From Nitrospirales bacterium (GTDB taxonomy: Bacteria > Nitrospirota > Nitrospiria > Nitrospirales > UBA8639): DNA of 64,000 bases. The DNA is taken from NCBI GenBank assembly GCA_029261295.1, contig JAJDBP010000002.1:62001-126000 (forward strand). The letters run 5' to 3'. The notes under the pieces are model-generated. The model saw nothing but the letters and a program-made list of their open reading frames with translations, was not told the DNA's origin and searched no databases. Positions 53,276 through 62,732 of this stretch are shown piece after piece (the first letter of the stretch is position 1; every line of letters starts with the position of its first letter). The position numbers and the translations under genes were made by a program.

Positions 53276-55366
53276 ATGATGCCCATATTTGTTCTTATTC
53301 CTTTGTGCCCTCTCATCGCAGCCGTCGTCTTGGCCATGGGCGGACGTCGCTGGGGAGATGAGGGACACCGGATTGGAATACCTGCCATGGGGCTTTCATT
53401 CGCCCTTTCCCTCTATGCATTCATTGAAGTGGCCACAAGCGGACCGATCTCGATTTCGCTTTATCGATTGATGAAAGCTGGCTCCCTCGTTGTCGACCTC
53501 AATTTATACATCGATCAGATCACGGTTCTTCTCCTGATGTTGGTGACTGGGGTGAGTAGCGTCGTGCATGTCTTTTCCTCGCGATACATGATTGGTGACC
53601 CTCGTTACAATCGGTTCTTTGCGGTTATCGCACTGTTTACCTTTTCGATGTTGATGTTAGTGATGAGCGGAAATCTGCTGATGCTCTACGTCTTTTGGGA
53701 GGTGATGGGTCTGTGTTCATACCTGTTGATTTCTCATTGGGCCCAACGTAAGCCGGCTATCCAAGCTGCCACCAAAGCATTCATTGTCAATGCGATTGCG
53801 GATGTGGGGTTTGGATTTGGAATAATCTTGACCTTTGCGACGTTTGGTACTCTCGATATTCAGACGATATTGGCTGAAGCTGAAGGTCTACAAGACCACA
53901 CTATCAATGTGCTTGGATGGGTTGGTATGGAATATCAAATACATCCGGTCACGATCATTCCGTTCTTTTTGTTTGTGGGTGCGATGGGAAAGTCTGCTCA
54001 ATTGCCCTTTCATGTATGGCTCCCGTTTGCGATGGAAGCTCCGACTCCTGTTTCTGCACTCATTCACGCAGCGACGATGGTGAATGCAGGCCCATTCTTA
54101 TTAATTCGGATGAGTCCATTGCTCATATTATCGCCAGAAGTGATGACATTTATCGCGATCGTCGGAGGGTCAACTGCCTTATTTGCGGCAATGGTATCAA
54201 TGGTCCAATCAGATATCAAAAAAAATCTGGCGTACTCCACGATCAGTCAGATTGGGTTTATGATCATGTCATGTGGAATAGGAGCCTTTGTTGCCGCAAT
54301 CTTCCACTTACTGGCCCATGGATTTCTAAAGGCCTTTTTATTCTTGTCTACCGGGAATGCGTTACAAGCGGTGCACACTAATCATCACGCACCGAATCCT
54401 TATCCTAGCCATTCGCACCCAAAACCATCATTGTATGTGGGGGCCTTGGTGTTAGCCTGCTTGCCTCCGTTCGTCATATTTTCTGGTTCCTACGAAGGTG
54501 TGTGGGTCGCGAATGGATTTGGGTCAACCAGGATAGTGTTTTGGCTTATAGGCCTAGCTACAGTCTTCTTTACGGCCATCTATCTTTTTCGTGGAATCAT
54601 GCTTCTCTTTCAACATGGGCCAACAATACCGAATGTTGGGAAAAGCGGTACTGTCACGATCCAACCTCAGTTAATTTCGCCAACACATTTTATCCCACTG
54701 GTTCTTGTCGGCGGAGTGATGGCCTATCTGCTCATGGTCATCTGGGTATGGTTGGTTGAATTTCTCACTCCTGCTTTGCCTGTATCCCCATTACTGGTTG
54801 CAGAGGTGGCAGCAACGACTGCCAGTTCATGGTGGATGTTGTTGCCAGTCGGAGTGGCAATTGGTGGATGGATGTATGCCATGGCTGGACAGAGGACCAG
54901 AGCTCAGGTGCACTCTGAAGAGGCAGACTGGAAGAAGGCTTTATATGTACTTTTTCTTCATAAGGGGTATTTTGACGAATGTTACGAAGTCTATTTCGTA
55001 CAACCGACACTTCGCTTCGCCAATTGGTTGTGGCGGATTGTGGATATTCGTGGGTTTGATCGAGTCGTGCACTCAGTCGCCTCTTCTTCTCTTCTGTTGG
55101 CAAGCTGGTTATGGCGCGTGATAGATATTAAAGGTATCGATCGAATGGTCGTGGGTCTGGGCGGATCCAGTGTGGGACTTGGACGTTGGTTATGGCGTGT
55201 GATAGATGTTCGCTGGTTGAGTTATAACGTGAGGCAAATTTTAAAAGGTGCAGATGTGGCAGGCCAGATCCTCCAAGAGACGGAAACTCGTACCATTCAA
55301 CATCATCTGCTCGTCATGGTGTTTTGGCTGGTGTCGGCTATTTGCTTCTTGTATTTCTTGGTGTAA
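53276..55366 (+). CDS. NuoL-like (MrpA N-part) antiporter subunit with triplicated C-terminal motif
   Basis: Counting from the ATG at 53276, the protein has 696 residues. It has the NuoL/MrpA core: LYIDQITVLLLMLVTGVSSVVHVFSSRYM, LLMLYVFWEVMGLCSYLLISHW with the channel Glu, MGKSAQLPFHVWLPFAMEAPTPVSALIHAATMVNAG and MVQSDIKKNLAYSTISQIGFM. The C-terminal arm carries three copies of WLWRxxDIxGxDR (about residues 580-660), where the NuoL family normally has one. A final helix follows. It may take the role of DabB as well as an Mrp subunit. The stretch before the first ATG in frame from 53171 is rejected. Confidence 0.9.
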   Translation: MMPIFVLIPLCPLIAAVVLAMGGRRWGDEGHRIGIPAMGLSFALSLYAFIEVATSGPISISLYRLMKAGSLVVDLNLYIDQITVLLLMLVTGVSSVVHVFSSRYMIGDPRYNRFFAVIALFTFSMLMLVMSGNLLMLYVFWEVMGLCSYLLISHWAQRKPAIQAATKAFIVNAIADVGFGFGIILTFATFGTLDIQTILAEAEGLQDHTINVLGWVGMEYQIHPVTIIPFFLFVGAMGKSAQLPFHVWLPFAMEAPTPVSALIHAATMVNAGPFLLIRMSPLLILSPEVMTFIAIVGGSTALFAAMVSMVQSDIKKNLAYSTISQIGFMIMSCGIGAFVAAIFHLLAHGFLKAFLFLSTGNALQAVHTNHHAPNPYPSHSHPKPSLYVGALVLACLPPFVIFSGSYEGVWVANGFGSTRIVFWLIGLATVFFTAIYLFRGIMLLFQHGPTIPNVGKSGTVTIQPQLISPTHFIPLVLVGGVMAYLLMVIWVWLVEFLTPALPVSPLLVAEVAATTASSWWMLLPVGVAIGGWMYAMAGQRTRAQVHSEEADWKKALYVLFLHKGYFDECYEVYFVQPTLRFANWLWRIVDIRGFDRVVHSVASSSLLLASWLWRVIDIKGIDRMVVGLGGSSVGLGRWLWRVIDVRWLSYNVRQILKGADVAGQILQETETRTIQHHLLVMVFWLVSAICFLYFLV
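55018..55240 (+). repeat. Triplicated coding repeat in the NuoL-like gene
   Basis: Three DNA copies of TGGTTATGGCGxGTGATAGAT at about 55021, 55105 and 55187 encode WLWR-(I/V)-(V/I)-D-(I/V) motifs, the first two with GFDR or GIDR. They sit in the C-terminal arm. Similarity at DNA level suggests duplication. Confidence 0.75.
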
Positions 55367-55448
55367 ATAATGACTGCTTTGATCTGCTCATTACGCAATG
55401 ATGCATTGAAAGCCGAACCGGAAATCGATCAACCACTGTGAGGTTTAT

Positions 55449-56954
55449 ATGATCATATTTACCGAACACATGATCAGCTGGATGGTCGTGATTCCCTTTT
55501 TGGGGATTGCTCTGCTTGCATTCGCCCGCGATCAAGAATGGATGCGTCGTATAGCATTCGCCTGCACCATGGTGGAGTTTGGGGTCTCACTCATTCTTTG
55601 GCAGCGGTTTGAGCTCGGCAAGCAGGGTATGCAATTCGTTGAACGGATGGAATGGATGCCGACGTTCAATATTCAGTATGCGGTGGGAGTGGACGGGATT
55701 AGCATTCTAATGGTGTTACTCACCGCCCTTTTGTGTCCGTTGTGCGTCTTATGTTCATGGAGAGCGATCACCACACGTGTTCGAGCATTTTTGTCTCTCA
55801 TCTTATTAGTTGAAGGGGCGATGATTGTGGTGTTTACCGCCTTGGACCTCTTTCTCTTTTTTATGTTGTGGGAACTTACGATGATTCCCATGTATTTCAT
55901 GATTATTCTTTGGGGTGGTCCGAATCGCATTGCCGCAGGAATCAAGTTTGTCTTGTATAGCCTCACAGGAAGTCTATTGTTGTTGGTGGGAATCTTGGGG
56001 CTGTATTTAGAAGGAGGACACACATACGATCTATTGGTGTTGAGTGAGCAAACCTACTCTTCCAACACGCAATTTTGGCTGTTCCTCGCTCTCTTTTTGG
56101 CCTTTGCGATAAAAATGCCGATGGTGCCATTTCATACGTGGTTGCCTGATGCGCATTCCGAGGCTCCAACAGCAGGAAGTGTGATCTTGGCTGGCGTTTT
56201 ATTGAAAATGGGTGGATATGGATTTTTACGATTTTGCTTGCCCATGTTTCCAGATGCTTCCGCCAAGTTTGCGCCTTTCATTTTATGGTTATCGGTCTTT
56301 GCTATTGTCTACGGAGGGTATTTAGCGCTGGCGCAAACAGATCTCAAGAAACTCGTGGCGTACTCTTCTGTTTCCCATATGGGCTTCGTCACACTCGGAG
56401 TGTTTGCGTTTAACAGCCAAGGGATTCAAGGAGCAATCTTGCAAATGTTTAATCATGGGTTGACGACTGGCGCGTTGTTTTTGGCGGTTGGACAGTTGTA
56501 TGACCGTACACATAGCCGGGCTATTGGAGACTATGGCGGGTTGCATAAATCCATGCCAAGATTTGTCGCGTTATTTTTCCTATTCTCGGTTGCGGCGTTT
56601 GGTTTGCCGGGAACCTGCAATTTCATTGGGGAATTTTTGGTGTTGGTAGGAATATCGGACACAAGTTTTGTCATGGTTCTTCTTTCCATGGGTGGTATCG
56701 TGTTGGCTGCAGCCTATATGCTGTGGATGTTGCAGCGGGTAGCGTTAGGTGAACCTTCAAATAAGGCTGCTGGAGTTCTTTCTGATCTTTCCACTCGTGA
56801 GTTGGCGACCGTGATTCCTCTGGCGATCATGGTACTGTGGATAGGTGTCTATCCTGGGCCCCTCATGGAAATGATGGATGCCAGTGTCACGCATCTAGTG
56901 CAACAGATGGCGATGGCTCAACCTCCTATACCTCCTCTTGCCTCTTTACAATAA
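55449..56954 (+). CDS. NuoM-like antiporter subunit
   Basis: The 501-residue, roughly 14-helix protein is NuoM-like: QYAVGVDGISILMVLLTALLCPLCVLCSW, LFFMLWELTMIPMYFMIILWGG (channel Glu), MPMVPFHTWLPDAHSEAPTAGSVILAGVLLKMGGYGFLRF and QTDLKKLVAYSSVSHMGF. GTGAGG stands before the ATG. It begins 82 bases after the NuoL-like gene and ends the operon. No other complex-I genes (NADH- or quinone-binding subunits) are present, so this is a paralogue in an Mrp-type module, not part of a Nuo operon. Confidence 0.92.
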   Translation: MIIFTEHMISWMVVIPFLGIALLAFARDQEWMRRIAFACTMVEFGVSLILWQRFELGKQGMQFVERMEWMPTFNIQYAVGVDGISILMVLLTALLCPLCVLCSWRAITTRVRAFLSLILLVEGAMIVVFTALDLFLFFMLWELTMIPMYFMIILWGGPNRIAAGIKFVLYSLTGSLLLLVGILGLYLEGGHTYDLLVLSEQTYSSNTQFWLFLALFLAFAIKMPMVPFHTWLPDAHSEAPTAGSVILAGVLLKMGGYGFLRFCLPMFPDASAKFAPFILWLSVFAIVYGGYLALAQTDLKKLVAYSSVSHMGFVTLGVFAFNSQGIQGAILQMFNHGLTTGALFLAVGQLYDRTHSRAIGDYGGLHKSMPRFVALFFLFSVAAFGLPGTCNFIGEFLVLVGISDTSFVMVLLSMGGIVLAAAYMLWMLQRVALGEPSNKAAGVLSDLSTRELATVIPLAIMVLWIGVYPGPLMEMMDASVTHLVQQMAMAQPPIPPLASLQ

Positions 56955-57303
56955 GACGAGCTTCCACTTCCCCAATCCTCTTGTACACTAAAGATCCCTC
57001 CATGTAGGTCTCATGCCGGAGTTTCTCCGATCGATGAAGTTGAATGAGTCCTTATAGGGGATGTTCTGGTGAATCTTATACTTCGTTTGAGATAAAAAAA
57101 TAAGAAGTTTATCCATATTATGATAAGATTTTTGACATGAGTATTTAATGCTGGCTTTTCCCCTTTGTTCTCTCAAGAAATCCAGGATGGGAACCGAGAA
57201 GGGGCAAAGAGAACGTGATCTTTGTTGTTCTCTTCTCTCTGTGGGTGAAGCCAGGTGGCCATGTGAGCCAGGTGAATTTCAAACAGAAGAGGGAGGCAAA
57301 TAG
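56955..57303. other. 349-base intergenic region
   Basis: AT-rich sequence follows the operon. TTGACA at about 57132 is a possible -35 box for the lipoprotein gene, but a matching -10 is not clear. I see no gene and no obvious terminator. Confidence 0.4.
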
Positions 57304-57567
57304 ATGCGAACTCGTGTAGGTAAGATGGTTCTGGCCCTGGTGATGTTCTTAAGCCTGGGATGTAATCAGGTGGTAACCATCTATTGGTCCAAGCCTGGAG
57401 CAGGAAAAGAGGCATTACAGAAGGATAAAGAAGAATGTCAGTCGCTCCAACGAGCTGTTGGGTTGAATGAAGAACGGATTGAGAAATGTTTAGAAGCTCA
57501 AGGATGGTCCCCGGTCAGAAAAGAAACAGAAACAGAAGTGGAGGCTCCTGATTCGGAGTCCCAATAA
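57304..57567 (+). CDS. Small lipoprotein
   Basis: The 87-residue protein has a signal peptide and lipobox (FLSLGC), preceded by GGGAGG. The short mature part (KDKEECQSLQRAVGLNEERIEKCLEAQGW) has two cysteines and an acidic Glu-rich tail. It lies 45 bases upstream of the OmpA-like lipoprotein gene and is probably its operon partner. Function unknown. Confidence 0.72.
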   Translation: MRTRVGKMVLALVMFLSLGCNQVVTIYWSKPGAGKEALQKDKEECQSLQRAVGLNEERIEKCLEAQGWSPVRKETETEVEAPDSESQ

Positions 57568-57612
57568 GTCGGTACATGAGATTTTATTGAAATGATTTGA
57601 AGGAGTGAGCTT

Positions 57613-58758
57613 ATGAAGACGATCAAAGTCATCCTGGTAATGGTTATGTCGACGATGGTATTTGGCTGTCTTAGTCAACAGTCGCATGAACGGGCTATGG
57701 AAGAGTTAGCCATGTCCAACCAAAATTCTGACCAGGAAGTGCAGCGGCTGCAACAGGTTGTTCAAGACAAAGAGGCCTCCGTCGCGAAATTGGTAGAAGA
57801 AAAACAGGTTCTTGAAGAAACTCTGGGTGAGAAAGACTCAACGGTTATTCACCTTCAGGAATCCAATCAAGAATTAGAAGCGGCAGTCGAGGTCCAAGAG
57901 CAGATTAAAGATAAAAACTTAGCAGTCTTAAAACAGGAACTACAAGCCTTGTATTCGCAGGTATCCGGGCTTGGGGAACTGTCGGGAGCCACGCCAGCCA
58001 GTTATTCCGGAGGGATGAATGGCGATGAGGTAGACTTTGATGATTTAGCACAAGCTTTCCGGAATGTGCGTTCTACTCTCGCTTCACAACTCAATGACTT
58101 TTCCCAATTGCGATCACAAAATGATCTTTTAGAAGAAGAAATGGAAAAGTTAGAAGCGCGTTTGCGTCATGTTGAACGGTTAAAAAAGGAACTCGAGGAA
58201 GTACGAGCCGCACGAGAAGCCCAGGAGGCACAACTGGCCAGAGTGAGAGGTGAAGTGCAGACAGTCGGCAAGGAAATTGATCGCATTACCAAAGCGTTGG
58301 AAGAGAAATTTGGAAAGAGCTTAGTCGTGACCCAGCATCAAGATCGATTGGTTCTCACCATGCTAGGCCAAGTGTTATTTGAGTCAGGAAAGGCGCAACT
58401 CACACCGTTGGGACTAGATATCATGAAACAGGTCGGGGAGGTGTTAGCAACCTTACCTAATAAAAATATTCAAGTCGAAGGACACACCGACAACAATCCT
58501 ATCTATGGCCGACTCCAACAACAATATCCGACGAACTGGGAATTATCAACTGCTCGGGCCACAACCGTCCTTCGGTATTTAATAGAGCAAACGAGGATGA
58601 ATCCTACGGATTTTGCAGCAACTGGATATGCGGATACTCGTCCTGCCGTGACCAACGATACTGAGGAAGGACGAGCTAAGAACCGTCGAGTAGAAATTGT
58701 GTTATTCCCTGAACGGGTGGTGAAAGAACCCAATACAGTGGCAACTCTCACTCAATAG
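57613..58758 (+). CDS. OmpA-family peptidoglycan-associated lipoprotein with coiled coil
   Basis: The 381-residue protein has a signal peptide with lipobox (VFGC). It has a long coiled coil (about residues 30-215: NSDQEVQRLQQVVQDKEASVAKLVEEK, EEEMEKLEARLRHVERLKKEL) and a C-terminal OmpA/MotB domain (ESGKAQLTPLGLDIMKQVGEVL, IQVEGHTDNNPIYG, NWELSTARATTVLRYL, GRAKNRRVEIVLFPE). The domain binds peptidoglycan; the coil spans the periplasm. GGAGTGAGC precedes the ATG. Confidence 0.9.
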   Translation: MKTIKVILVMVMSTMVFGCLSQQSHERAMEELAMSNQNSDQEVQRLQQVVQDKEASVAKLVEEKQVLEETLGEKDSTVIHLQESNQELEAAVEVQEQIKDKNLAVLKQELQALYSQVSGLGELSGATPASYSGGMNGDEVDFDDLAQAFRNVRSTLASQLNDFSQLRSQNDLLEEEMEKLEARLRHVERLKKELEEVRAAREAQEAQLARVRGEVQTVGKEIDRITKALEEKFGKSLVVTQHQDRLVLTMLGQVLFESGKAQLTPLGLDIMKQVGEVLATLPNKNIQVEGHTDNNPIYGRLQQQYPTNWELSTARATTVLRYLIEQTRMNPTDFAATGYADTRPAVTNDTEEGRAKNRRVEIVLFPERVVKEPNTVATLTQ

Positions 58759-58809
58759 CATCTTGAGGAAATTCTTCAGTCTTTCCCCTCAAACCTGGGC
58801 AGACGGGTC

Positions 58810-60399
58810 TTAATGATGACCTGCTCCGCCTATTTCTTTTCCTGGCAATGAGTGATGTTGTATCAAGTTCAGGTCGTAGAGAAAACTTGTGGCAGGTTCG
58901 AGGATCACATACGCCGCCAATAATCCCACCAGTGTCATGGTGATGGTATAAGGAACTGCCATCCAGACCATGCGCCCATATGAGAGGCGAATAATGGGTG
59001 CAAGTGAAGAGGTCAGTAAAAATAAAAAGGCTGCTTGCCCATTGGGCGTGGCGACGCTGGGGATATTGGTGCCAGTGTTTATTGCTACGGCCAGAAGGTC
59101 AAATTGGTCACGGGTGATCGCCCCTGCCTGAAGTGCTCGAAACACCTCGTTAATATACACGGTGGCTACAAAGACATTGTCGCTAATGGCGGACAAGATG
59201 CCATTGGCCAAATAGAACATGCCGATTTGATGTGTGCCATCTAAACTCAACCCATATCCGATAATTCCAGCAAATAAATTCTGTTCTTGAATGACTGCCA
59301 CAATCGCAAAAAAGACAACCAACAGCGCCGTAAATGGTAAGGCTTCTTTAAACGCCTCCCCAATCTGATGCTCCTCGATGATGCCGTTGAACGCGGTAAT
59401 CAAAATAATGACGGTGAGCCCAATAATGCCGACTTCGGCCAGATGAAAGGCTAAGGCAATAATGAGCCAGATGCCCGCGACGGCTTGAACGATGAGCTTG
59501 GCTATATCATCCTTATCCCGGCGTTTTTGTTGTTCTGTTTCATATTCCACTAAAATATGGCGGACGGGGTCTGGTAGTTCATAGCCATAGTCAAACCATT
59601 TCATTTTTTCGACGAGCAGGCAGGTGGCTAAGCCCATAACAAAGACCGGGAGAGTGATCGGCGCCATCCGAAACACGAATTCCATAAATTCCCAGCTGGC
59701 TCGATCGGCAATCAATAGGTTTTGCGGTTCGCCCACTAAGGTACAGACGCCGCCTAATGCGGTGCCGATCGCCCCATGCATCATGAGGTTGCGTAAAAAC
59801 CCCCGAAAATTTTCAAGATTTTCTCGATTGAGTTCCTGTACTTCTTGGTCGCTAGTATGGTCATGAGAGGCCGTATAGGATTTGCCTGAGGCCACCCGAT
59901 GATAGATGCTATAAAATCCAGTTGCGACGGCAATGATGACCGCTGTGACAGTCAGTGCATCTAAAAATGCTGAAAGAAAGGCCCCCATGATTGAAAACAA
60001 CAGGGCCAACCAATGCTTAGATTGGACTCCCAAGAGAATTTTGGTGAAGAGAAATAATAAGAGATCTTTCATGAAATAAATGCCGGCCACCATGAACATG
60101 AGGAGCAAAATAACCTGGAAATTATTGACGGTTTCATGGTAGACCATGGCGGGTGTGGTCATGCCAAGGAGCACAGCCTCAATGGCCAATAAGCCCCCCG
60201 GTTGAAGGGGGTAACTTTTCAAGGCCATGGCCAGCGTAAAAATAAATTCCAAAATCAGGACCCACCCAGTTACAAATGGGCCAACTGTGAGGATTAAAAC
60301 CGGATTAAGAAGGAGAAATCCCACTATCGTGAGTTTGTACCAAGTGGGAGTATGATTGAGGAAATTTTGTGCTAGCTCCTGCGGAATACTTCGACTCAT
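58810..60399 (-). CDS. nhaB: Na+/H+ antiporter NhaB
   Basis: The 529-residue, roughly 12-helix protein matches NhaB (E. coli 513 residues): [80 protein letters not shown] and [32 protein letters not shown]. NhaB exports Na+ in exchange for protons. Near the Mrp and SulP genes it could restore the sodium gradient that drives bicarbonate uptake; this is inferred from position. Confidence 0.93.
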   Translation of the reverse strand: MSRSIPQELAQNFLNHTPTWYKLTIVGFLLLNPVLILTVGPFVTGWVLILEFIFTLAMALKSYPLQPGGLLAIEAVLLGMTTPAMVYHETVNNFQVILLLMFMVAGIYFMKDLLLFLFTKILLGVQSKHWLALLFSIMGAFLSAFLDALTVTAVIIAVATGFYSIYHRVASGKSYTASHDHTSDQEVQELNRENLENFRGFLRNLMMHGAIGTALGGVCTLVGEPQNLLIADRASWEFMEFVFRMAPITLPVFVMGLATCLLVEKMKWFDYGYELPDPVRHILVEYETEQQKRRDKDDIAKLIVQAVAGIWLIIALAFHLAEVGIIGLTVIILITAFNGIIEEHQIGEAFKEALPFTALLVVFFAIVAVIQEQNLFAGIIGYGLSLDGTHQIGMFYLANGILSAISDNVFVATVYINEVFRALQAGAITRDQFDLLAVAINTGTNIPSVATPNGQAAFLFLLTSSLAPIIRLSYGRMVWMAVPYTITMTLVGLLAAYVILEPATSFLYDLNLIQHHSLPGKEIGGAGHH

Positions 60400-60572
60400 T
60401 GGCGTGTTGACCCTTTCCGTGAAGACGGGTGTTGATCGTCGATCAGATGATAAATCAAGAAGGAAGCGGACTCTAGCGAAAAAGTGTAGGTATTATAAGA
60501 ATCTAATCTCTACTAATGAAAGCATAAAAATTCGAAAAAGCAAGAATCCTTTCCTAGCCTGTGAAACGAATT

Positions 60573-60941
60573 ATGGATATGTCACCTTCAAATGCCAACG
60601 TCTATCATATTGCAGGGATCGATGATCGGGACCGAGGGTTTAATCGACAGGCTCAGGTCATCATTCAGAGCGGCGTGTATCAAGCTCGCTTACGGTATGA
60701 AGCCTTACAGATTGATGTTGAGGCGGTTCCGACGGAAGAAGAGGCTTTGCAGGGCCTCATTCAGGGGTTGCAGGAACTTGGCTATACTCAATTGCGTACG
60801 CAACGAATTTTTCAAGGTGAGCAATATTTAGGCAACCAGGAGCCCTGGGTGGACTATTCTGACCCAGAAATTTTCAACGTTCAAGGAACCTCTTGGTTTA
60901 AGCGGATACAAAAGTTTTTAGGGTTTGGGAAAAATGAATAG
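60573..60941 (+). CDS. Small conserved-looking cytoplasmic protein
   Basis: Counting from the ATG at 60573 (a GTG at 60561 is possible), the protein has 122 residues and no signal peptide. It reads IAGIDDRDRGFNRQAQVIIQSG, a central helix with EEEALQGLIQGLQELGYTQLRTQRI, and an aromatic, basic C-terminus (TSWFKRIQKFLGFGKNE). I do not recognise a family. It is divergent from nhaB. Confidence 0.55.
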   Translation: MDMSPSNANVYHIAGIDDRDRGFNRQAQVIIQSGVYQARLRYEALQIDVEAVPTEEEALQGLIQGLQELGYTQLRTQRIFQGEQYLGNQEPWVDYSDPEIFNVQGTSWFKRIQKFLGFGKNE

Positions 60942-61023
60942 GTAGGGCTATTGGGGAAAGAGTCATGACACAACAACCAAGAGAAAAAAACTGTTCATAC
61001 CCAAAAAACTTTATTGTTTCTGA

Positions 61024-62373
61024 TTAGAATGGCGCGGCCGCTTCGATAGGGGAGTTCGAGGGGAAATAGCTAATAAAGCGTCTGGGATTCAGGCATTCTC
61101 GAATTTGCGGGGCAAGGTCAACAGGGCGAATGGCATGAGTAATGGTTAGCGATGAGTCTTCTTCTGCCAAATTCAGGACACAAGTTTTTTCTTGTGGAGC
61201 ATGTTCGTCATAGACGAGAAGAATAGGCCTTAAACGATTATCACCGTTGACACTTGTCACAATCCCTATTTTTTGATTGCTCAACTGAACGAGTGATCCA
61301 GGAGGATAGACCCCCAATTGTTTGATTAATGAGACGACGGCGTCATTCCAAAGAGTCTTGCGACATTTCACATACAAAAATGATAGAGCTTCCGAGGGCA
61401 CGAGCGACCGAGCTGGATCTGAGTGATGGCAAAGTTCATCATACAGGTCTACGGCCATCACGATTTTTGCGAATTTACTGATTTGTTCCTCTCGCCTTCC
61501 TGAAGGTTCTCCAGATCCATCGAGGCGTTCATTGTGGTGCCTAATGACATTCACCGATTCAAAAGGGAAATTTTGAATGTTTTCGACCATTTCGACCCCA
61601 AATTTGGCATGTTCACCGAGAAACTTTTTGTGTTCCCCTTGCCCCATTATGCTTTTCCGTAGAAGCGTTTCAGCAGGAAATTTGAGTTCTCCCACATCAT
61701 GAAAAAATGCGCCTAACGCTAATTTTTCTATTTCGTCTCGTCTGAACCCTAGGTCTATTCCTACCATTAAGGATAAGGAGCAGACATTGGTGGCATGAAG
61801 AAAGAATTCATCGCTGGGTTCATTCGAGCCTATCAGGTTCAGTAAGGCTCTGGAATTGTCCGATCCATCCACCAAATTAATAAGGTTTTCCACAATTTTT
61901 TGAGCAGTGCGGAGCCCACGTGGACGGCCGGACACGATGTCATGAACCGTTTGTTTTGCTTCTTCCAAAACCTCGTGAAATTGACTTTCCACCTGTTGGA
62001 GATGGTTTTGATATTCCCGAAAGGCCTCCTGCTGGAGAATTTGACGTTGTTGCCCTTCGGCCTTTTCAGCAGTGTGATCAAATGATAGTGAAGTCTCCGA
62101 TTCAGATTCTGAAAAGGCCGGTTTATCAGGAAGACCTGTTGAAGTTTCTAGAACAGACGGGTTGGAAGTTTCAGTGGGTACACCAGGATCTGGATCTGAG
62201 CGATCAAAATCTACTAACACCTGTAAGTCTGTTAAGCCCTGAAGTGTGGCTAGGTCTTTGAGGGTTGCAATCTTAAAAGAATTCGTAGGAAACGGGTGGC
62301 TGAACCAGGATCCTTCGATCTTAATAAATAACCCAAGTCGTAGGGTGCTGGGTTCTATAGGGGCGAATGACAT
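61024..62373 (-). CDS. DUF3391 / HD-GYP domain protein
   Basis: The 449-residue soluble protein has an N-terminal DUF3391-like segment (LRLGLFIKIEGSWFSHPF...) and a linker with a coil. Its HD-GYP-type domain (about 170-370) shows LALGAFFHDVGELKFPAE (the HD pair), EHAKFGVEMVENI and IRHHNERLDGSGEPSG. The signature HHHERxDGxGYP is altered to HHNER...GSGEP. HD-GYP enzymes cleave cyclic di-GMP; this one may be weakened or have another role. It is on its own. Confidence 0.85.
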   Translation of the reverse strand: MSFAPIEPSTLRLGLFIKIEGSWFSHPFPTNSFKIATLKDLATLQGLTDLQVLVDFDRSDPDPGVPTETSNPSVLETSTGLPDKPAFSESESETSLSFDHTAEKAEGQQRQILQQEAFREYQNHLQQVESQFHEVLEEAKQTVHDIVSGRPRGLRTAQKIVENLINLVDGSDNSRALLNLIGSNEPSDEFFLHATNVCSLSLMVGIDLGFRRDEIEKLALGAFFHDVGELKFPAETLLRKSIMGQGEHKKFLGEHAKFGVEMVENIQNFPFESVNVIRHHNERLDGSGEPSGRREEQISKFAKIVMAVDLYDELCHHSDPARSLVPSEALSFLYVKCRKTLWNDAVVSLIKQLGVYPPGSLVQLSNQKIGIVTSVNGDNRLRPILLVYDEHAPQEKTCVLNLAEEDSSLTITHAIRPVDLAPQIRECLNPRRFISYFPSNSPIEAAAPF

Positions 62374-62732
62374 ATCAATGAAGGAATATAGGAAAGATTA
62401 AAACAGTCATAGAATGGTCCGTAACAGAAATATCCCATTTCTTGATAATGTTGGAAACAAAGAGATTTTTACGCTTAAGAACAGAACAAGCCAGTCCCTC
62501 CCTGGCCTCGTGTTGCCTACGTAAATTCTCTCATGATCTTTTCGGAGGACTGCCCCTGAAAATTAAGAGAATGTCTGGGGCAAGCCCTCGCGGTTGAAGA
62601 GGAGCCAGGGTCGGTGAGTTTTCAAGGACAATAGTGCGTATAAATAGCTAAGTATTATTATGCGGGTGGCGGGACTGAAAACTAAATGTTACGGCCAATG
62701 TGGAGGGCAAACGGATAGGTACCATGCTAGTC
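62374..62732. other. 359-base intergenic region
   Basis: I find no gene here. Several short inverted repeats are present (ATTCTCT with AGAGAAT near 62525 and 62569), but no recognisable riboswitch or terminator. It may carry the HD-GYP promoter. Confidence 0.4.

Noticed and set aside
62540-62640. Possible cyclic-di-GMP riboswitch upstream of the HD-GYP gene
   Set aside because: GGGGCAAGCCC and AGCCAGGG look like fragments of the motif, but the order and the helices do not fit, and it is in plus orientation while the gene is on minus.
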